A stretch of DNA of 64,000 bases from Aurantimicrobium minutum. Lineage in GTDB: Bacteria > Actinomycetota > Actinomycetes > Actinomycetales > Microbacteriaceae. The stretch's first letter is position 1. Each line of letters opens with the position of its first letter. Position numbers and translations under genes: made by a program. This document shows positions 51,864 to 60,178 of the stretch, in pieces. Under the pieces are notes generated by a model that worked only from the letters and a program-made list of their open reading frames with translations, was not told the origin of the DNA and made no database searches. The DNA lies in NCBI RefSeq assembly GCF_029893825.1, contig NZ_JARXXV010000001.1, forward strand, positions 1,240,001 to 1,304,000. The letters are read 5' to 3'.

Positions 51864-52796
51864 GTGAAGAAATTAGCCGCACTCCTTGTTTTGCTCCTGG
51901 GAGCACTGGGCTTGACCGCCTGCAGCACCCCTGCCGACCCCAGCCAAGGACTCACAGTTGTGGCAACGACAACCCAAGTGACGGAATTCACTTCCACCGT
52001 CGTGGGCACTGCCGGCACAGTAACTGGACTGATCCAGCCCAACCAGAGTGCGCACTCGTTTGATCCTTCCGCCAAGCAATTGCTTCTGCTTTCTCAAGCT
52101 GATGCCGTCGTGATCAATGGAGCAGATCTGGAGCCTTGGCTGCAGGATGCTCTCTCTGCAGCAAACTTTTCTGGAGAAGTCATTACCGCTTCCACCGGAA
52201 TTCCTCTAATTGAGAGTGATCCTCACGTGTGGACCTCACCGAAGAATGCCCAGCAGATGGTGGACAACATCAAGACTGGTCTTGATGGTTTGCCCGGTAT
52301 TACCGAGGAACAAAAGCAGACATTTGAAACCAATGCAGATGCGTATGACACTCAGCTTTATGCGCTCAACACCTGGATCACCACAAACATTGATCAGGTG
52401 CCAGCGGCACAGCGGTTGCTGGTGACCAACCACGACGCCTTCACCTACTTCGTAGATGCCTTCGGCATCAACTTCTTAGGCTCCATCATCCCCAGCTTTG
52501 ATGACAACGCTGAGCCCAGCGCCGCTGAGTTAGATTCACTCATTGCCCTGATCAAGAACTCGGGTGCCACCGCAATATTCTCTGAAGCCTCCATCTCACC
52601 CAAGTTGGCCAAGACAATCGCCAGCGAAGCTGGCGTCAAGGTCTACTCCGGAGACAACGCTCTCTACTCAGATTCTCTCGGCGTCTCAGGCTCAGAAGGT
52701 GAGACCTATATCAAGGCGACCATTCACAACGTAACCATGCTGATGAATGCATGGGGATATCCCGTCCAGCCACTACCTGCGGAGTTGACATCATGA
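51864..52796 (+). CDS. znuA: Zinc (or manganese) ABC transporter substrate-binding lipoprotein
   Basis: 310 residues. Lipobox LTAC after KKLAALLVLLLGALG. Cluster A-I metal-binding fold: His ligands in NQSAHSFDPS, DPHVWTSP and VTNHDAFTYF, and acidic ligand in YSDSLG. It has no His-rich loop between the first two ligands, unlike E. coli ZnuA, so affinity or metal could differ. Start GTG 51864. Zn assignment comes from the operon and the Zur-like gene. Confidence 0.9.
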   Translation: MKKLAALLVLLLGALGLTACSTPADPSQGLTVVATTTQVTEFTSTVVGTAGTVTGLIQPNQSAHSFDPSAKQLLLLSQADAVVINGADLEPWLQDALSAANFSGEVITASTGIPLIESDPHVWTSPKNAQQMVDNIKTGLDGLPGITEEQKQTFETNADAYDTQLYALNTWITTNIDQVPAAQRLLVTNHDAFTYFVDAFGINFLGSIIPSFDDNAEPSAAELDSLIALIKNSGATAIFSEASISPKLAKTIASEAGVKVYSGDNALYSDSLGVSGSEGETYIKATIHNVTMLMNAWGYPVQPLPAELTS

Positions 52797-53569
52797 GTCC
52801 TCGCACCAGGCCCATCCCGATCATCACAGATGACGCACTGACCATCACGGGTGGTTCCTTCAGCTATGGGGACACTCCAGCCCTGACCGATGTGACCATC
52901 TCGGTAAAGCCAGGTGAGGCCATGGCACTGATTGGTCCGAACGGGTCTGGTAAATCAACTCTGCTCAAGGGTGTGCTGGGATTGATTCCACTGGTGGAAG
53001 GTTCGATGGGCCTGGGCACGACGGCGGGCATTGGCTACCTCCCCCAAACCGAACACATTGATCCTGAATTCCCGGTCACCCTCAAGCAGGTGGTGATGAT
53101 GGGTCGCTATCGCAAGCTGGGGTTATTCCGCTTCCCCGGCAGTGCTGACCGCGCTGCAGTCAGGGAAGCAATCGCCAGCGTGGGACTGGGCAACGTGGCC
53201 AACAAGAGATTCGGCTCTCTCTCCGGAGGTCAACAGCAACGTGGATTCTTAGCTCGTGCCTTGGCAGCCCAGCCCAGTCTGTTGCTGCTGGATGAGCCCT
53301 TCAATGGCTTAGACCAGCCCAACCGTGATGCACTGATGCAGACCTTGCGTCAACTCAAGGCTGCCGGTGTTGCCATCATCGTCACCACGCATGATCTCGA
53401 ACTGGCTCGGGAAGTGTGTGACACTGTGCTGTTTGTCAACGGACGCCAGATTGCCTTTGGCCCCAAAGATGAAGTCCTCACCCTGGCGAACCTGCAAGAG
53501 GTATTCCACGAGTTCCAGGTTGAAATCGACGAACACACAGTGGTCGTCCCCGGTCACGAAGGTCACTAA
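52793..53569 (+). CDS. znuC: Zinc ABC transporter ATP-binding protein
   Basis: 258 residues. Walker A GPNGSGKSTLL, Q-loop YLPQTEHIDPEFPVTL, signature LSGGQQQRGFLARAL, Walker B LLLLDEPFNGLD, and H-loop VTTHDLEL. ATG 52793 overlaps the substrate-binding-protein stop by 4 bp. A short C-terminal tail with EHTVVVPGHEGH has two His. Energises import with the next two membrane proteins. Confidence 0.94.
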   Translation: MSPRTRPIPIITDDALTITGGSFSYGDTPALTDVTISVKPGEAMALIGPNGSGKSTLLKGVLGLIPLVEGSMGLGTTAGIGYLPQTEHIDPEFPVTLKQVVMMGRYRKLGLFRFPGSADRAAVREAIASVGLGNVANKRFGSLSGGQQQRGFLARALAAQPSLLLLDEPFNGLDQPNRDALMQTLRQLKAAGVAIIVTTHDLELAREVCDTVLFVNGRQIAFGPKDEVLTLANLQEVFHEFQVEIDEHTVVVPGHEGH

Positions 53570-53571
53570 AA

Positions 53572-54426
53572 GTGAACCTGCTCGACTCCTTCACCACTGC
53601 ATTCGCTCTGCCCTTCATGGGCCGAGCGCTACTGGTATTGATCGTGTTGAGTATTGCCGCAGGGCTGATCGGTGTCTTCATCAACCTGCGAGGTCTTGAG
53701 TTCCTGACAGATGGCCTCACCCACGCGGTGTTCCCAGGTTTAGCAGCCGGCTTCGTCTTCGGCGGCCAAGGCGGTGTTCTCATCGGAGCATTGGTTGCCG
53801 CTGCCGCAGCAACCATAGTGCTCACGCTGATGAGTAACAACAAGGTCACCTCTGACGCCACCACAGCAATCGTGTTGACAGCGATGTTCAGCATCGGGGT
53901 GATCATCGTGTCAGCATCACCAGGCCGTGCAGGAGGTTTGGAACAACTCCTGTTCGGACACCTGCTGACCGTGACTGATTCGGAAGCACTCATCACAGCG
54001 ATCGTGGCGGCAATCGCCCTCGTACTAGTTGTGCTCACCTTTCGCCGCCAGGTCTTTCATGCCTTCGACCCCGAAGGCAGTGCTGCTGCCGGCTATCGCC
54101 GGGTCAGCACCGAGCTAGTGCTCAACGTGGCTATTGCTTTGGTCATTGTTGCGGCATCAAATGCGGTCGGAAACCTCCTCGTGCTTGCTGTGCTGATTGT
54201 TCCAGGCGCACTGTCACGCCTGGTCACGACCAAACTGGGTGCACTCTTTGTCGTTGCCGTGGGTTCGGCACTACTTGCCTCCTGGATTGGCCTCTCCCTT
54301 GGCTTCAACATCTCTGTCGTGGGCGGGGTTGATGTTCCTGCCGGGGCAACCGTGGCACTCAGTTTTGTTCTGCTCTATTCGATTGCGCTCATCGTGCGCG
54401 TGGCCCGTAAGGGGTTGAACGCATGA
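53572..54426 (+). CDS. znuB: Zinc ABC transporter permease (ZnuB-like, first)
   Basis: 284 residues with eight to nine membrane helices. ABC-3 family: FLTDGLTHAVFPGLAAGF (coupling/entry motif), DPEGSAAAGYRRVSTEL coupling loop, and NAVGNLLVLAVLIVPGAL. Start GTG 53572, 2 bp after the ATPase. Overlaps the second permease by 4 bp. Confidence 0.93.
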   Translation: MNLLDSFTTAFALPFMGRALLVLIVLSIAAGLIGVFINLRGLEFLTDGLTHAVFPGLAAGFVFGGQGGVLIGALVAAAAATIVLTLMSNNKVTSDATTAIVLTAMFSIGVIIVSASPGRAGGLEQLLFGHLLTVTDSEALITAIVAAIALVLVVLTFRRQVFHAFDPEGSAAAGYRRVSTELVLNVAIALVIVAASNAVGNLLVLAVLIVPGALSRLVTTKLGALFVVAVGSALLASWIGLSLGFNISVVGGVDVPAGATVALSFVLLYSIALIVRVARKGLNA

Positions 54427-55232
54427 GCTATTTCGAACGGGCATTGATTGTGATTGTGCTGGTGGGTGCCCTTGCCGGTCTTGCCGGAGTACTGGTTGTG
54501 CTGCGCAAGCGCGTGCTTTTTGCTCAAGCCCTCACCCACGCGACCTTCCCCGGAGCCATCATCGCCACCATCTTGGGAGCGAGCCTCCAGATTGGTGCTC
54601 TGATTGCCTGCGTGAGTTTGGCCATCATCATGACCTTTCTCAGCCGCATTCGTGGTCAAGGCACACAAGCCGCTTCCGGCGTGATGCTCACCGCAGGTTT
54701 TGCTGCCGGTGTATTACTGCAGGCCATGAATCCGAACATCCCAATTCAAATCGACTCTTTCTTGTTCGGTTCGATTCTTTCGGCAACCTGGATCGATGGA
54801 CTAGTCACAGCAGGGGTGCTACTCGCCATCATTCTGGCGCTGCTGATCTGGGGCAAGCAGATCCTTTACTTCCTCTTTGATGCAGAAAGTTATGCCGCAA
54901 CAGGAGCGAAGCCGTGGCTGATTGATGCCGCACTCTTACTCATCACGACCGGTGCAGTTGTGGCAGCAATGCCAGCGGCCGGCGCCATTCTTGCCATTGC
55001 CCTCATCGCAGCTCCGGCAGCAGCTGCCAGATACTTCACCGACAAGATTTTTGTCATGTTCTGGCTCGCCCCAACCTTGGGCGCGCTCGCCGGAGTCTGT
55101 GGGCTCTTGCTTTCCAGGTGGTTAGCCGTGAGTGCGGGAGCGAGCATTGCCCTTGTTGCTGCAAGCATCTTCTTTATTGCATGGGGAACATTCACCATGC
55201 GACGCCCAGCAGTTGTGGGAGTAACCCGATGA
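54423..55232 (+). CDS. Zinc ABC transporter permease (ZnuB-like, second)
   Basis: 269 residues, eight to nine helices, same ABC-3 family as the preceding gene: RVLFAQALTHATFPGAIIA, DAESYAATGAKPWLID coupling loop, and AGAILAIALIAAPAAAARYF. Two different permeases make a heterodimer, as in several actinobacterial Zn/Mn systems, whereas E. coli uses one ZnuB homodimer. Overlaps zur by 4 bp. Confidence 0.92.
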   Translation: MSYFERALIVIVLVGALAGLAGVLVVLRKRVLFAQALTHATFPGAIIATILGASLQIGALIACVSLAIIMTFLSRIRGQGTQAASGVMLTAGFAAGVLLQAMNPNIPIQIDSFLFGSILSATWIDGLVTAGVLLAIILALLIWGKQILYFLFDAESYAATGAKPWLIDAALLLITTGAVVAAMPAAGAILAIALIAAPAAAARYFTDKIFVMFWLAPTLGALAGVCGLLLSRWLAVSAGASIALVAASIFFIAWGTFTMRRPAVVGVTR

Positions 55233-55624
55233 AACGCAACACATGGCAACGCGAAGCAGTGAGAGCAGCACTGAATGAGCGCGGAGATTTCATCTCCGCA
55301 CAGAAACTTCATGCCCTGCTGAAGTCAGCTGGATCCACCATCGGTTTGGCTACGGTGTATCGAGCATTGACCGACCTGGTCGCATCTGATGAAGCCGATG
55401 CTCTGCAGTCTCCTGACGGCGAGAACATCTACCGGGCATGTTCGACTGATGGACATCACCATCACCTGATCTGTCGCCAATGCGGTCACACCGAAGAGAT
55501 TGAAGCCGAAGCGGTGGAGGCGTGGGCAGCCACAGTGGCAGCTGAGCATGGGTTCACCCAACCACGACATGTGGTTGATGTATTCGGGCTCTGCGGTAAC
55601 TGCTCCGGGCCAACTTCGGCATAA
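55229..55624 (+). CDS. zur: Fur-family regulator Zur
   Basis: 131 residues. Winged helix (TWQREAVRAALNERGDFISAQ, GLATVYRALTDLV), metal-sensing region HHHHLICRQCGHTEEI and CGNC at the end (two CxxC zinc sites). Four-His run HHHH as in Zur. It likely represses the operon it closes through the box at 51828. Fur versus Zur is settled by the zinc-transport context rather than by direct evidence. Confidence 0.9.
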   Translation: MKRNTWQREAVRAALNERGDFISAQKLHALLKSAGSTIGLATVYRALTDLVASDEADALQSPDGENIYRACSTDGHHHHLICRQCGHTEEIEAEAVEAWAATVAAEHGFTQPRHVVDVFGLCGNCSGPTSA

Positions 55625-55813
55625 TCTCGGGGAAGTAGAGCTGGCCCAGTTTGCTTAATGCCCGAAGGTCAACGTAGACTTGACCCTTGGCTGCGCGGAA
55701 TTCCTCGCGTAAGCAGTGCACGTTCTCTCTCACTTCGTGAGTTGTGGGTGTTCGTGTGCAGACAAGGAATCTTGGGCAAGACAATCCCGTCTTGCGGTAT
55801 TAGGAGGATAGAC

Positions 55814-56050
55814 ATGGCTGCGACCTGTCAGGTGACCGGAGCCGTACCCGGCTTTGGGCACGCAATTTCACACTCGCACCGACGCACCAAGCGTCGTTTC
55901 GACCCCAACATTCAGAAGAAGACGTACTACGTACCTTCTCTTCGTCGCAATGTAACGCTGACTCTGTCGGCTAAGGGAATCAAGGTTATTGACGCACGCG
56001 GAATTGAATCCGTCGTCAAGGACCTTCTCGCTCGTGGGGAGAAGATCTAA
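55814..56050 (+). CDS. rpmB: 50S ribosomal protein L28, zinc-independent (Cys-poor) type
   Basis: 78 residues. [21 protein letters not shown] with NIQKKTYYV, the L28 core. Has only one Cys instead of the CxxC pair of zinc-binding L28, so C-minus type. TAGGAGGATAG ribosome site before ATG. The 189-bp leader (55625-55813) holds no gene and I could not find a Zur box in it. Confidence 0.95.
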   Translation: MAATCQVTGAVPGFGHAISHSHRRTKRRFDPNIQKKTYYVPSLRRNVTLTLSAKGIKVIDARGIESVVKDLLARGEKI

Positions 56051-56217
56051 TGGCTAAGCAACAGGACGTACGTCCCATCATCAAGCTGCGCTCAACTGCA
56101 GGCACTGGTTACACCTACGTGACTCGCAAGAACCGCCGCAACACCCCCGACCGTCTTGTACTCAAGAAGTACGACCCCGTAGTGCGTCAGCACGTTGAAT
56201 TCCGTGAGGAGCGCTAA
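56050..56217 (+). CDS. rpmG: 50S ribosomal protein L33, Cys-less type
   Basis: 55 residues: [20 protein letters not shown]..., ending VEFREER. No cysteine, unlike zinc-binding L33 (which has CxxC pairs). Its ATG overlaps the rpmB stop codon by 1 bp, indicating coupling. Confidence 0.95.
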   Translation: MAKQQDVRPIIKLRSTAGTGYTYVTRKNRRNTPDRLVLKKYDPVVRQHVEFREER

Positions 56218-56523
56218 ATGGCTAAGAAAAGCAAGATTGCTCGTAACGAGCAGCGCAAGGTAGTAGTTGAGCGTTACGCTGCAAAGCGTCTCGAACTCAA
56301 GAAGGCTCTTGTAGATCCCAACGGCACCGATGCTTCTCGTGAAGCAGCACGTGTTGGTCTGCAGAAGCTTCCACGTAACGCTTCCCCCATCCGCGTTCGC
56401 AGCCGCGACGCGATTGATGGCCGCCCCCGTGGTGTCCTCACCAAGTTCGGTATCTCTCGTGTACGTTTCCGCGAGATGGCTCACCGTGGCGAACTGCCCG
56501 GTATCACCAAGTCGAGCTGGTAA
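56218..56523 (+). CDS. rpsN: 30S ribosomal protein S14, long Cys-less type
   Basis: 101 residues, the long S14 form without the CxxC zinc motifs: [42 protein letters not shown], ending [11 protein letters not shown]. Directly after rpmG. In Actinobacteria the long S14 is a common alternative of the short zinc-binding S14. Ends in a clear terminator. Confidence 0.96.
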   Translation: MAKKSKIARNEQRKVVVERYAAKRLELKKALVDPNGTDASREAARVGLQKLPRNASPIRVRSRDAIDGRPRGVLTKFGISRVRFREMAHRGELPGITKSSW

Positions 56524-56540
56524 TCCAACAGGATTAAGGC

Positions 56541-56584
56541 ACTGGCCACGAACTGTAAAAAGTTCGTGGCCAGTACTGTTTTAA
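56541..56584 (+). terminator. Rho-independent terminator after rpsN
   Basis: 14-bp perfect stem ACTGGCCACGAACT / AGTTCGTGGCCAGT around GTAAAA, followed by ACTGTTTT. Confidence 0.92.
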
Positions 56585-56679
56585 CCCCTATTTAAACCCT
56601 CAACCTTGGGTCGAGGTCTTCTCGTGCCACGCCGACACGAATTCCCCGTAAATACGCGGATGTGCTGATACTTTTTCGA

Positions 56680-56696
56680 TTGGTCAGACAGACCAA
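56680..56696. promoter_or_regulatory. Inverted repeat in the hup upstream region
   Basis: TTGGTC AGACA GACCAA, 6-bp perfect arms, about 75 bp before the HU ATG; TTTTTCGATTGG near it could be part of a promoter. Function unknown. The 247-bp gap between rpsN and hup otherwise holds no gene. Confidence 0.4.
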
Positions 56697-56770
56697 ACGA
56701 GACGGCCCTTGTGGCTCAACCGTTCCAAACACAGTGCTACCTCGGTAGCTCAACGTCCAGGAGGACACAA

Positions 56771-57049
56771 ATGGCTCTCAACAAGTCTGAGGTTGTCGCA
56801 GCAGTTGCCGCTCACACCAACCTTTCGCAGGCAAACGTAAACGGCGTTATCGACGCACTGTTCGCAGTTGTCTCCGCTGAAGTTGCTAAGGGTGGAAAGG
56901 TAACCATCCCCGGCTTCATCTCCTTCGAGCGCACCAACCGTGCAGCTCGCACCGGTCGTAACCCTCAGACCGGCGCAACCATCCAGATCGCAGCTTCCAA
57001 GTCTGTCAAGGTCTCGGCTGGTAGCAAGCTCAAGGCTGCTGTTAAGTAG
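56771..57049 (+). CDS. hup: DNA-binding protein HU
   Basis: 92 residues, the histone-like HU/IHF fold that bends and compacts DNA: MALNKSEVVAAVAAHTNLSQ, KVTIPGFISFE (dimer core), and the beta-arm with GRNPQTGATIQI. No Lys/Ala-rich C-terminal extension as in mycobacterial HupB, so the short form. ATG 56771 with AGGAGG 6 bp upstream; the upstream GTG is rejected. Strong T-loop stem-loop follows. Confidence 0.95.
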   Translation: MALNKSEVVAAVAAHTNLSQANVNGVIDALFAVVSAEVAKGGKVTIPGFISFERTNRAARTGRNPQTGATIQIAASKSVKVSAGSKLKAAVK

Positions 57050-57070
57050 TCACGAGTTTCACTCGCTTGA

Positions 57071-57102
57071 AGTGGGTGTGAGCCTTCGGGCTCACACCCA
57101 CT
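57071..57102 (+). terminator. Strong UUCG-loop hairpin after hup
   Basis: AGTGGGTGTGAGCC / GGCTCACACCCACT, perfect 14-bp stem with a TTCG tetraloop. Lacks a clear T-run, but the stability suggests 3'-end formation or message protection. Confidence 0.75.
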
Positions 57103-57141
57103 CTGCAGTTAACGAGCACTAATCATCTCTAGGCTTGTCTT

Positions 57142-59115
57142 GTGCCCCGTTTGTTCAAGATAGCCATCCCCGCGCTGACCGTGCTGGTCGCGCTTGCTGT
57201 CTTGCTCGCAGCCCTGGCATTTGGCGGAGGTTCCCGCACGCCAGCGCTGGGTGACCCGGGCGTGGTCGTTCGTGTGGGCTTGCCCATTGCCAAGTTGTTG
57301 GTGGATCTTTCTGCCGCAACGATGATTGGTTCGCTCGCACTGGCACTGTGGGCTTTCGCCTCGCGGGAACGCGCCTATCTTCGCAGCATTGATATTGCCG
57401 CTGCTGCAGCGCTGGTGATGACTCTCGCTTCTGCTGTCACGGGATTCCTCACCTTCTTGAATGTGAGCCTGACCCCCTTCTCTGCTGATGCCACATTCGG
57501 CAATCAACTGGGCTTCTTCTTCACCAGCATTCAGCTGGGCCAGGCCTGGCTGATCACCACCTTGCTCGCTGCCTTCGTTGCAGTGCTGTGTATTGCGGTG
57601 ACTAATCAGACCGCTCTCTTCTTTGTCGGCTTGGCAGCGGTGGGCACTTTGGTGCCCATGGCGCTGCAAGGTCACTCTGCCGGAACCTCAGGTCACGCCA
57701 TGGCGATCACGTCGATGGGTTTGCACCTGGTATTTGTCTCGGTCTGGCTTGGTGGTGTGATCACTCTGGTCTTGCTGCGTGGAATTATCGACAAGGACCG
57801 CCTCGCGGCCATTGTCTCCAGGTTCTCCACCCTGGCCATCATTGCCTTTATCGTGGTTGCTGTTTCTGGTGTGGCCAATGCGATGGTTCGAATTGGAACT
57901 TTCGACAAGCTTGTGGGCACGCCCTATGGCCAGCTGGTGCTGGCGAAGGTTGCCGCCATGGTGGTCTTGGGTGTTTTCGGTTTCTGGCAGCGCGGCTTCT
58001 TGGTCAAGAGAATGGCCGGGGCTGCTGCGCAGAAGATGTTCTGGTGGTTTATTGCGCTCGAGCTCATCATCATGGGTGTTGCCTCCGGCCTAGCAGCAGG
58101 TCTTGCTCGCACACCCACTCCGGTGAGCGAGGCACTGAATCAGAACCCCACTCCTGCTGAAATTCTGACCGGATCTGTTCTGCCTCCTGAGTTCACGTTT
58201 GACCGTTACTTCACGGTGTGGAACTTTGACCTGATCTGGTTGCTGTTCTGTTCCTTCGCCATCTTCTTCTATGTGGTTGGTGTCTGGCGCTTGCACAAGC
58301 GTGGAGATAAGTGGCCCTGGTATCGCACGGTGCTGTGGATTGCAGGTATGGTCCTGCTGTTCTACATCACCAACGGCGGTATCAACGCCTACGAGATGTA
58401 TCTCTTCTCAGCCCATATGGGTGCACACATGACTTTGGGCATGATGGTGCCTATCCTGTTGGTGCCAGGAGCTCCCGTCACACTGGCTTTGCGCGCGATT
58501 GAAAAGCGTAAGGATGACAGTCGTGGTGGACGTGAGTGGATACTCAAGGCAGTTCACTCCGGTTATGCGAACGTGATCTCTCACCCGCTCTTTGCCACCA
58601 TCAATTTTGTTGGCTCGCTCTGGCTGTTCTACTACACGCCAATCTTTAGGTGGGCAACTAGTGACCACATCGGTCACGAGTGGATGATTGTTCACTTCCT
58701 TCTTGCCGGATACCTCTTTGTTCAGTCCCTGATTGGTATTGATCCGGTCAAGACTCGTTACCCCTACCCTTTCCGCCTCATTCAGCTTTTGGCAGCAATG
58801 ACCGTGCATGCCTTCTTTGGCCTAGGCATCATGTCCAGCGAAAACTTGATGCTTGCTGACTGGTTCGGCGCCATGGGACGAACCTGGGGTTCAACTCCGC
58901 TGGAGGATCAGCAGGCTGGTGGCGCTATCGCATGGAGCGTGGGCGAACTACCAAACCTCGTGCTTGCACTTGTGATCGGATACCAATGGAATCGATCTGA
59001 CGCGAAGGAAGCCAAGCGTAAGGATCGTCAAGCAGACCGCGATGACGATGCTGAACTCAAGGCATACAACGAGATGCTTGCCCGCCAGGCCGCAGAAGAC
59101 AACGCGGAGTCCTAG
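57142..59115 (+). CDS. Fused CopD-like copper protein and CtaG cytochrome c oxidase assembly protein
   Basis: 657 residues. N-terminal CopD-like domain (about 1-310, eight helices: SIQLGQAWLITTLLAAF, HSAGTSGHAMAITSMGLHLV) and C-terminal caa3-CtaG domain (about 330-640: LYLFSAHMGAHMTLGMMVPI, LVPGAPVTLALRAI, and HEWMIVHFLLAGYLF). His-rich membrane segments suit copper handling for cytochrome oxidase. This fusion is common in Actinobacteria. Start GTG 57142. Charged C-terminal tail. Ends overlapping the convergent gene by 4 bp. Confidence 0.9.
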   Translation: MPRLFKIAIPALTVLVALAVLLAALAFGGGSRTPALGDPGVVVRVGLPIAKLLVDLSAATMIGSLALALWAFASRERAYLRSIDIAAAAALVMTLASAVTGFLTFLNVSLTPFSADATFGNQLGFFFTSIQLGQAWLITTLLAAFVAVLCIAVTNQTALFFVGLAAVGTLVPMALQGHSAGTSGHAMAITSMGLHLVFVSVWLGGVITLVLLRGIIDKDRLAAIVSRFSTLAIIAFIVVAVSGVANAMVRIGTFDKLVGTPYGQLVLAKVAAMVVLGVFGFWQRGFLVKRMAGAAAQKMFWWFIALELIIMGVASGLAAGLARTPTPVSEALNQNPTPAEILTGSVLPPEFTFDRYFTVWNFDLIWLLFCSFAIFFYVVGVWRLHKRGDKWPWYRTVLWIAGMVLLFYITNGGINAYEMYLFSAHMGAHMTLGMMVPILLVPGAPVTLALRAIEKRKDDSRGGREWILKAVHSGYANVISHPLFATINFVGSLWLFYYTPIFRWATSDHIGHEWMIVHFLLAGYLFVQSLIGIDPVKTRYPYPFRLIQLLAAMTVHAFFGLGIMSSENLMLADWFGAMGRTWGSTPLEDQQAGGAIAWSVGELPNLVLALVIGYQWNRSDAKEAKRKDRQADRDDDAELKAYNEMLARQAAEDNAES

Positions 59116-60110
59116 GACAGCACGATTGCCAGGCTGCCGTCTGAACGAATGGTGATAGTGATGTTGAAAACAGCATCAACTATCTCGTCCAGTGGCGAGA
59201 TGGTCCCGTCATACAGGGACTGCACCTCACCGGTAATGCGCAGTTTCGCCACGGCATTGTTTACTGCCCAGGCACTCTCGCCGGGAACAACATCAATAGT
59301 GGGGTATTCCGCTACTTCCCAGCTGGGCTCACCCACAATGCGGTTGCCGGTTTGGTAGCCAAAGTTACAACCGGTGGGTTGCAGCACGCGTTGCTTCACA
59401 CAGGAATCCAGGAAGTCATCTACCTCTTTTTGCACGCGTTTGTTGAAAGCTGTGTTGGCCTCAACATCGACGACGACTTCTTCGGTGTCACCGGGGGAGG
59501 CAATGTTTACTACGACCTTCTTAGCCGTGAGCCACGTTGAGGTGTGATCGAAGACATAGTTCCCTGGAGCAAAGAGGAGATAGGTTCCTGTTCCGCCCCA
59601 GACAGTTGACTCTTTACCTGAGGTGGTAGAACGAAGATCAATAAGCCCAGACTTCCCCACATCAAACGAGGCGTCATGCCACACACTCACCTTGGCGGTG
59701 GCAACGGGGAGTTCAGCAAAGGCCCACGACTCGAACAGACCCAGCATGGTCCCGATGCGCTTGAGGGTGAAGGTTCCGGTGGCCTTCTCGCCGCCGACAA
59801 GATAGCTTGCCGTCACTGTCGTTTTTGCGTCGGTGCCGCTGACCTTGGTGATCTGAATGTTGCTGAGTTCACCCATTGCAGAACCACGAAGGAGTGCACG
59901 GTCAGCGCCTTCAGGCAGCTTGTCTGCCACACCTGGCATCGACAGTGCCGAGGCAGCGTCATGCCGAGAGAGCGCGGAAAGGTATTGGCTGACAAACCCC
60001 GACGCACTAAAGAGCGACTGGTTGATGCCGATACCGACAAAGAGTGTGACCAAGAGAAGTGCTGCAGTGGCTAACCCAAGATAGGTGCCCTGGCGTTTGG
60101 TCAATTTCAC
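59112..60110 (-). CDS. Anchored extracytoplasmic protein, unknown function
   Basis: 332 residues, not recognised as a named family. N-terminal membrane helix (about 8-28: GTYLGLATAALLLVTLFVGI), then about 300 residues outside the cell, mostly beta-rich with two Cys (FLDSCVKQRVLQPTGCNFGY). First 120 residues resemble a DUF4878/lumazine-like (NTF2-type) pattern FVSQYLSALSRHDAASALSM. May bind a ligand or be a wall-associated protein. Start GTG 60110. Alone in its operon. Confidence 0.65.
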   Translation of the reverse strand: MKLTKRQGTYLGLATAALLLVTLFVGIGINQSLFSASGFVSQYLSALSRHDAASALSMPGVADKLPEGADRALLRGSAMGELSNIQITKVSGTDAKTTVTASYLVGGEKATGTFTLKRIGTMLGLFESWAFAELPVATAKVSVWHDASFDVGKSGLIDLRSTTSGKESTVWGGTGTYLLFAPGNYVFDHTSTWLTAKKVVVNIASPGDTEEVVVDVEANTAFNKRVQKEVDDFLDSCVKQRVLQPTGCNFGYQTGNRIVGEPSWEVAEYPTIDVVPGESAWAVNNAVAKLRITGEVQSLYDGTISPLDEIVDAVFNITITIRSDGSLAIVLS

Positions 60111-60178
60111 CTCTACATCCTACAAAGCGCGCCTGTGAGCAACCGGATGCAGAGCCTGCACGCAGGTAAACTTCACGG

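Noticed and set aside
55625-55813. Zur box or riboswitch ahead of rpmB
   Set aside because: No site resembling the box at 51828 and no recognisable riboswitch core could be seen by eye.
56711-56770. GTG start 20 codons before HU
   Set aside because: The AGGAGG 6 bp before ATG 56771 and the family N-terminus (MALNKSEVV) fix the start.
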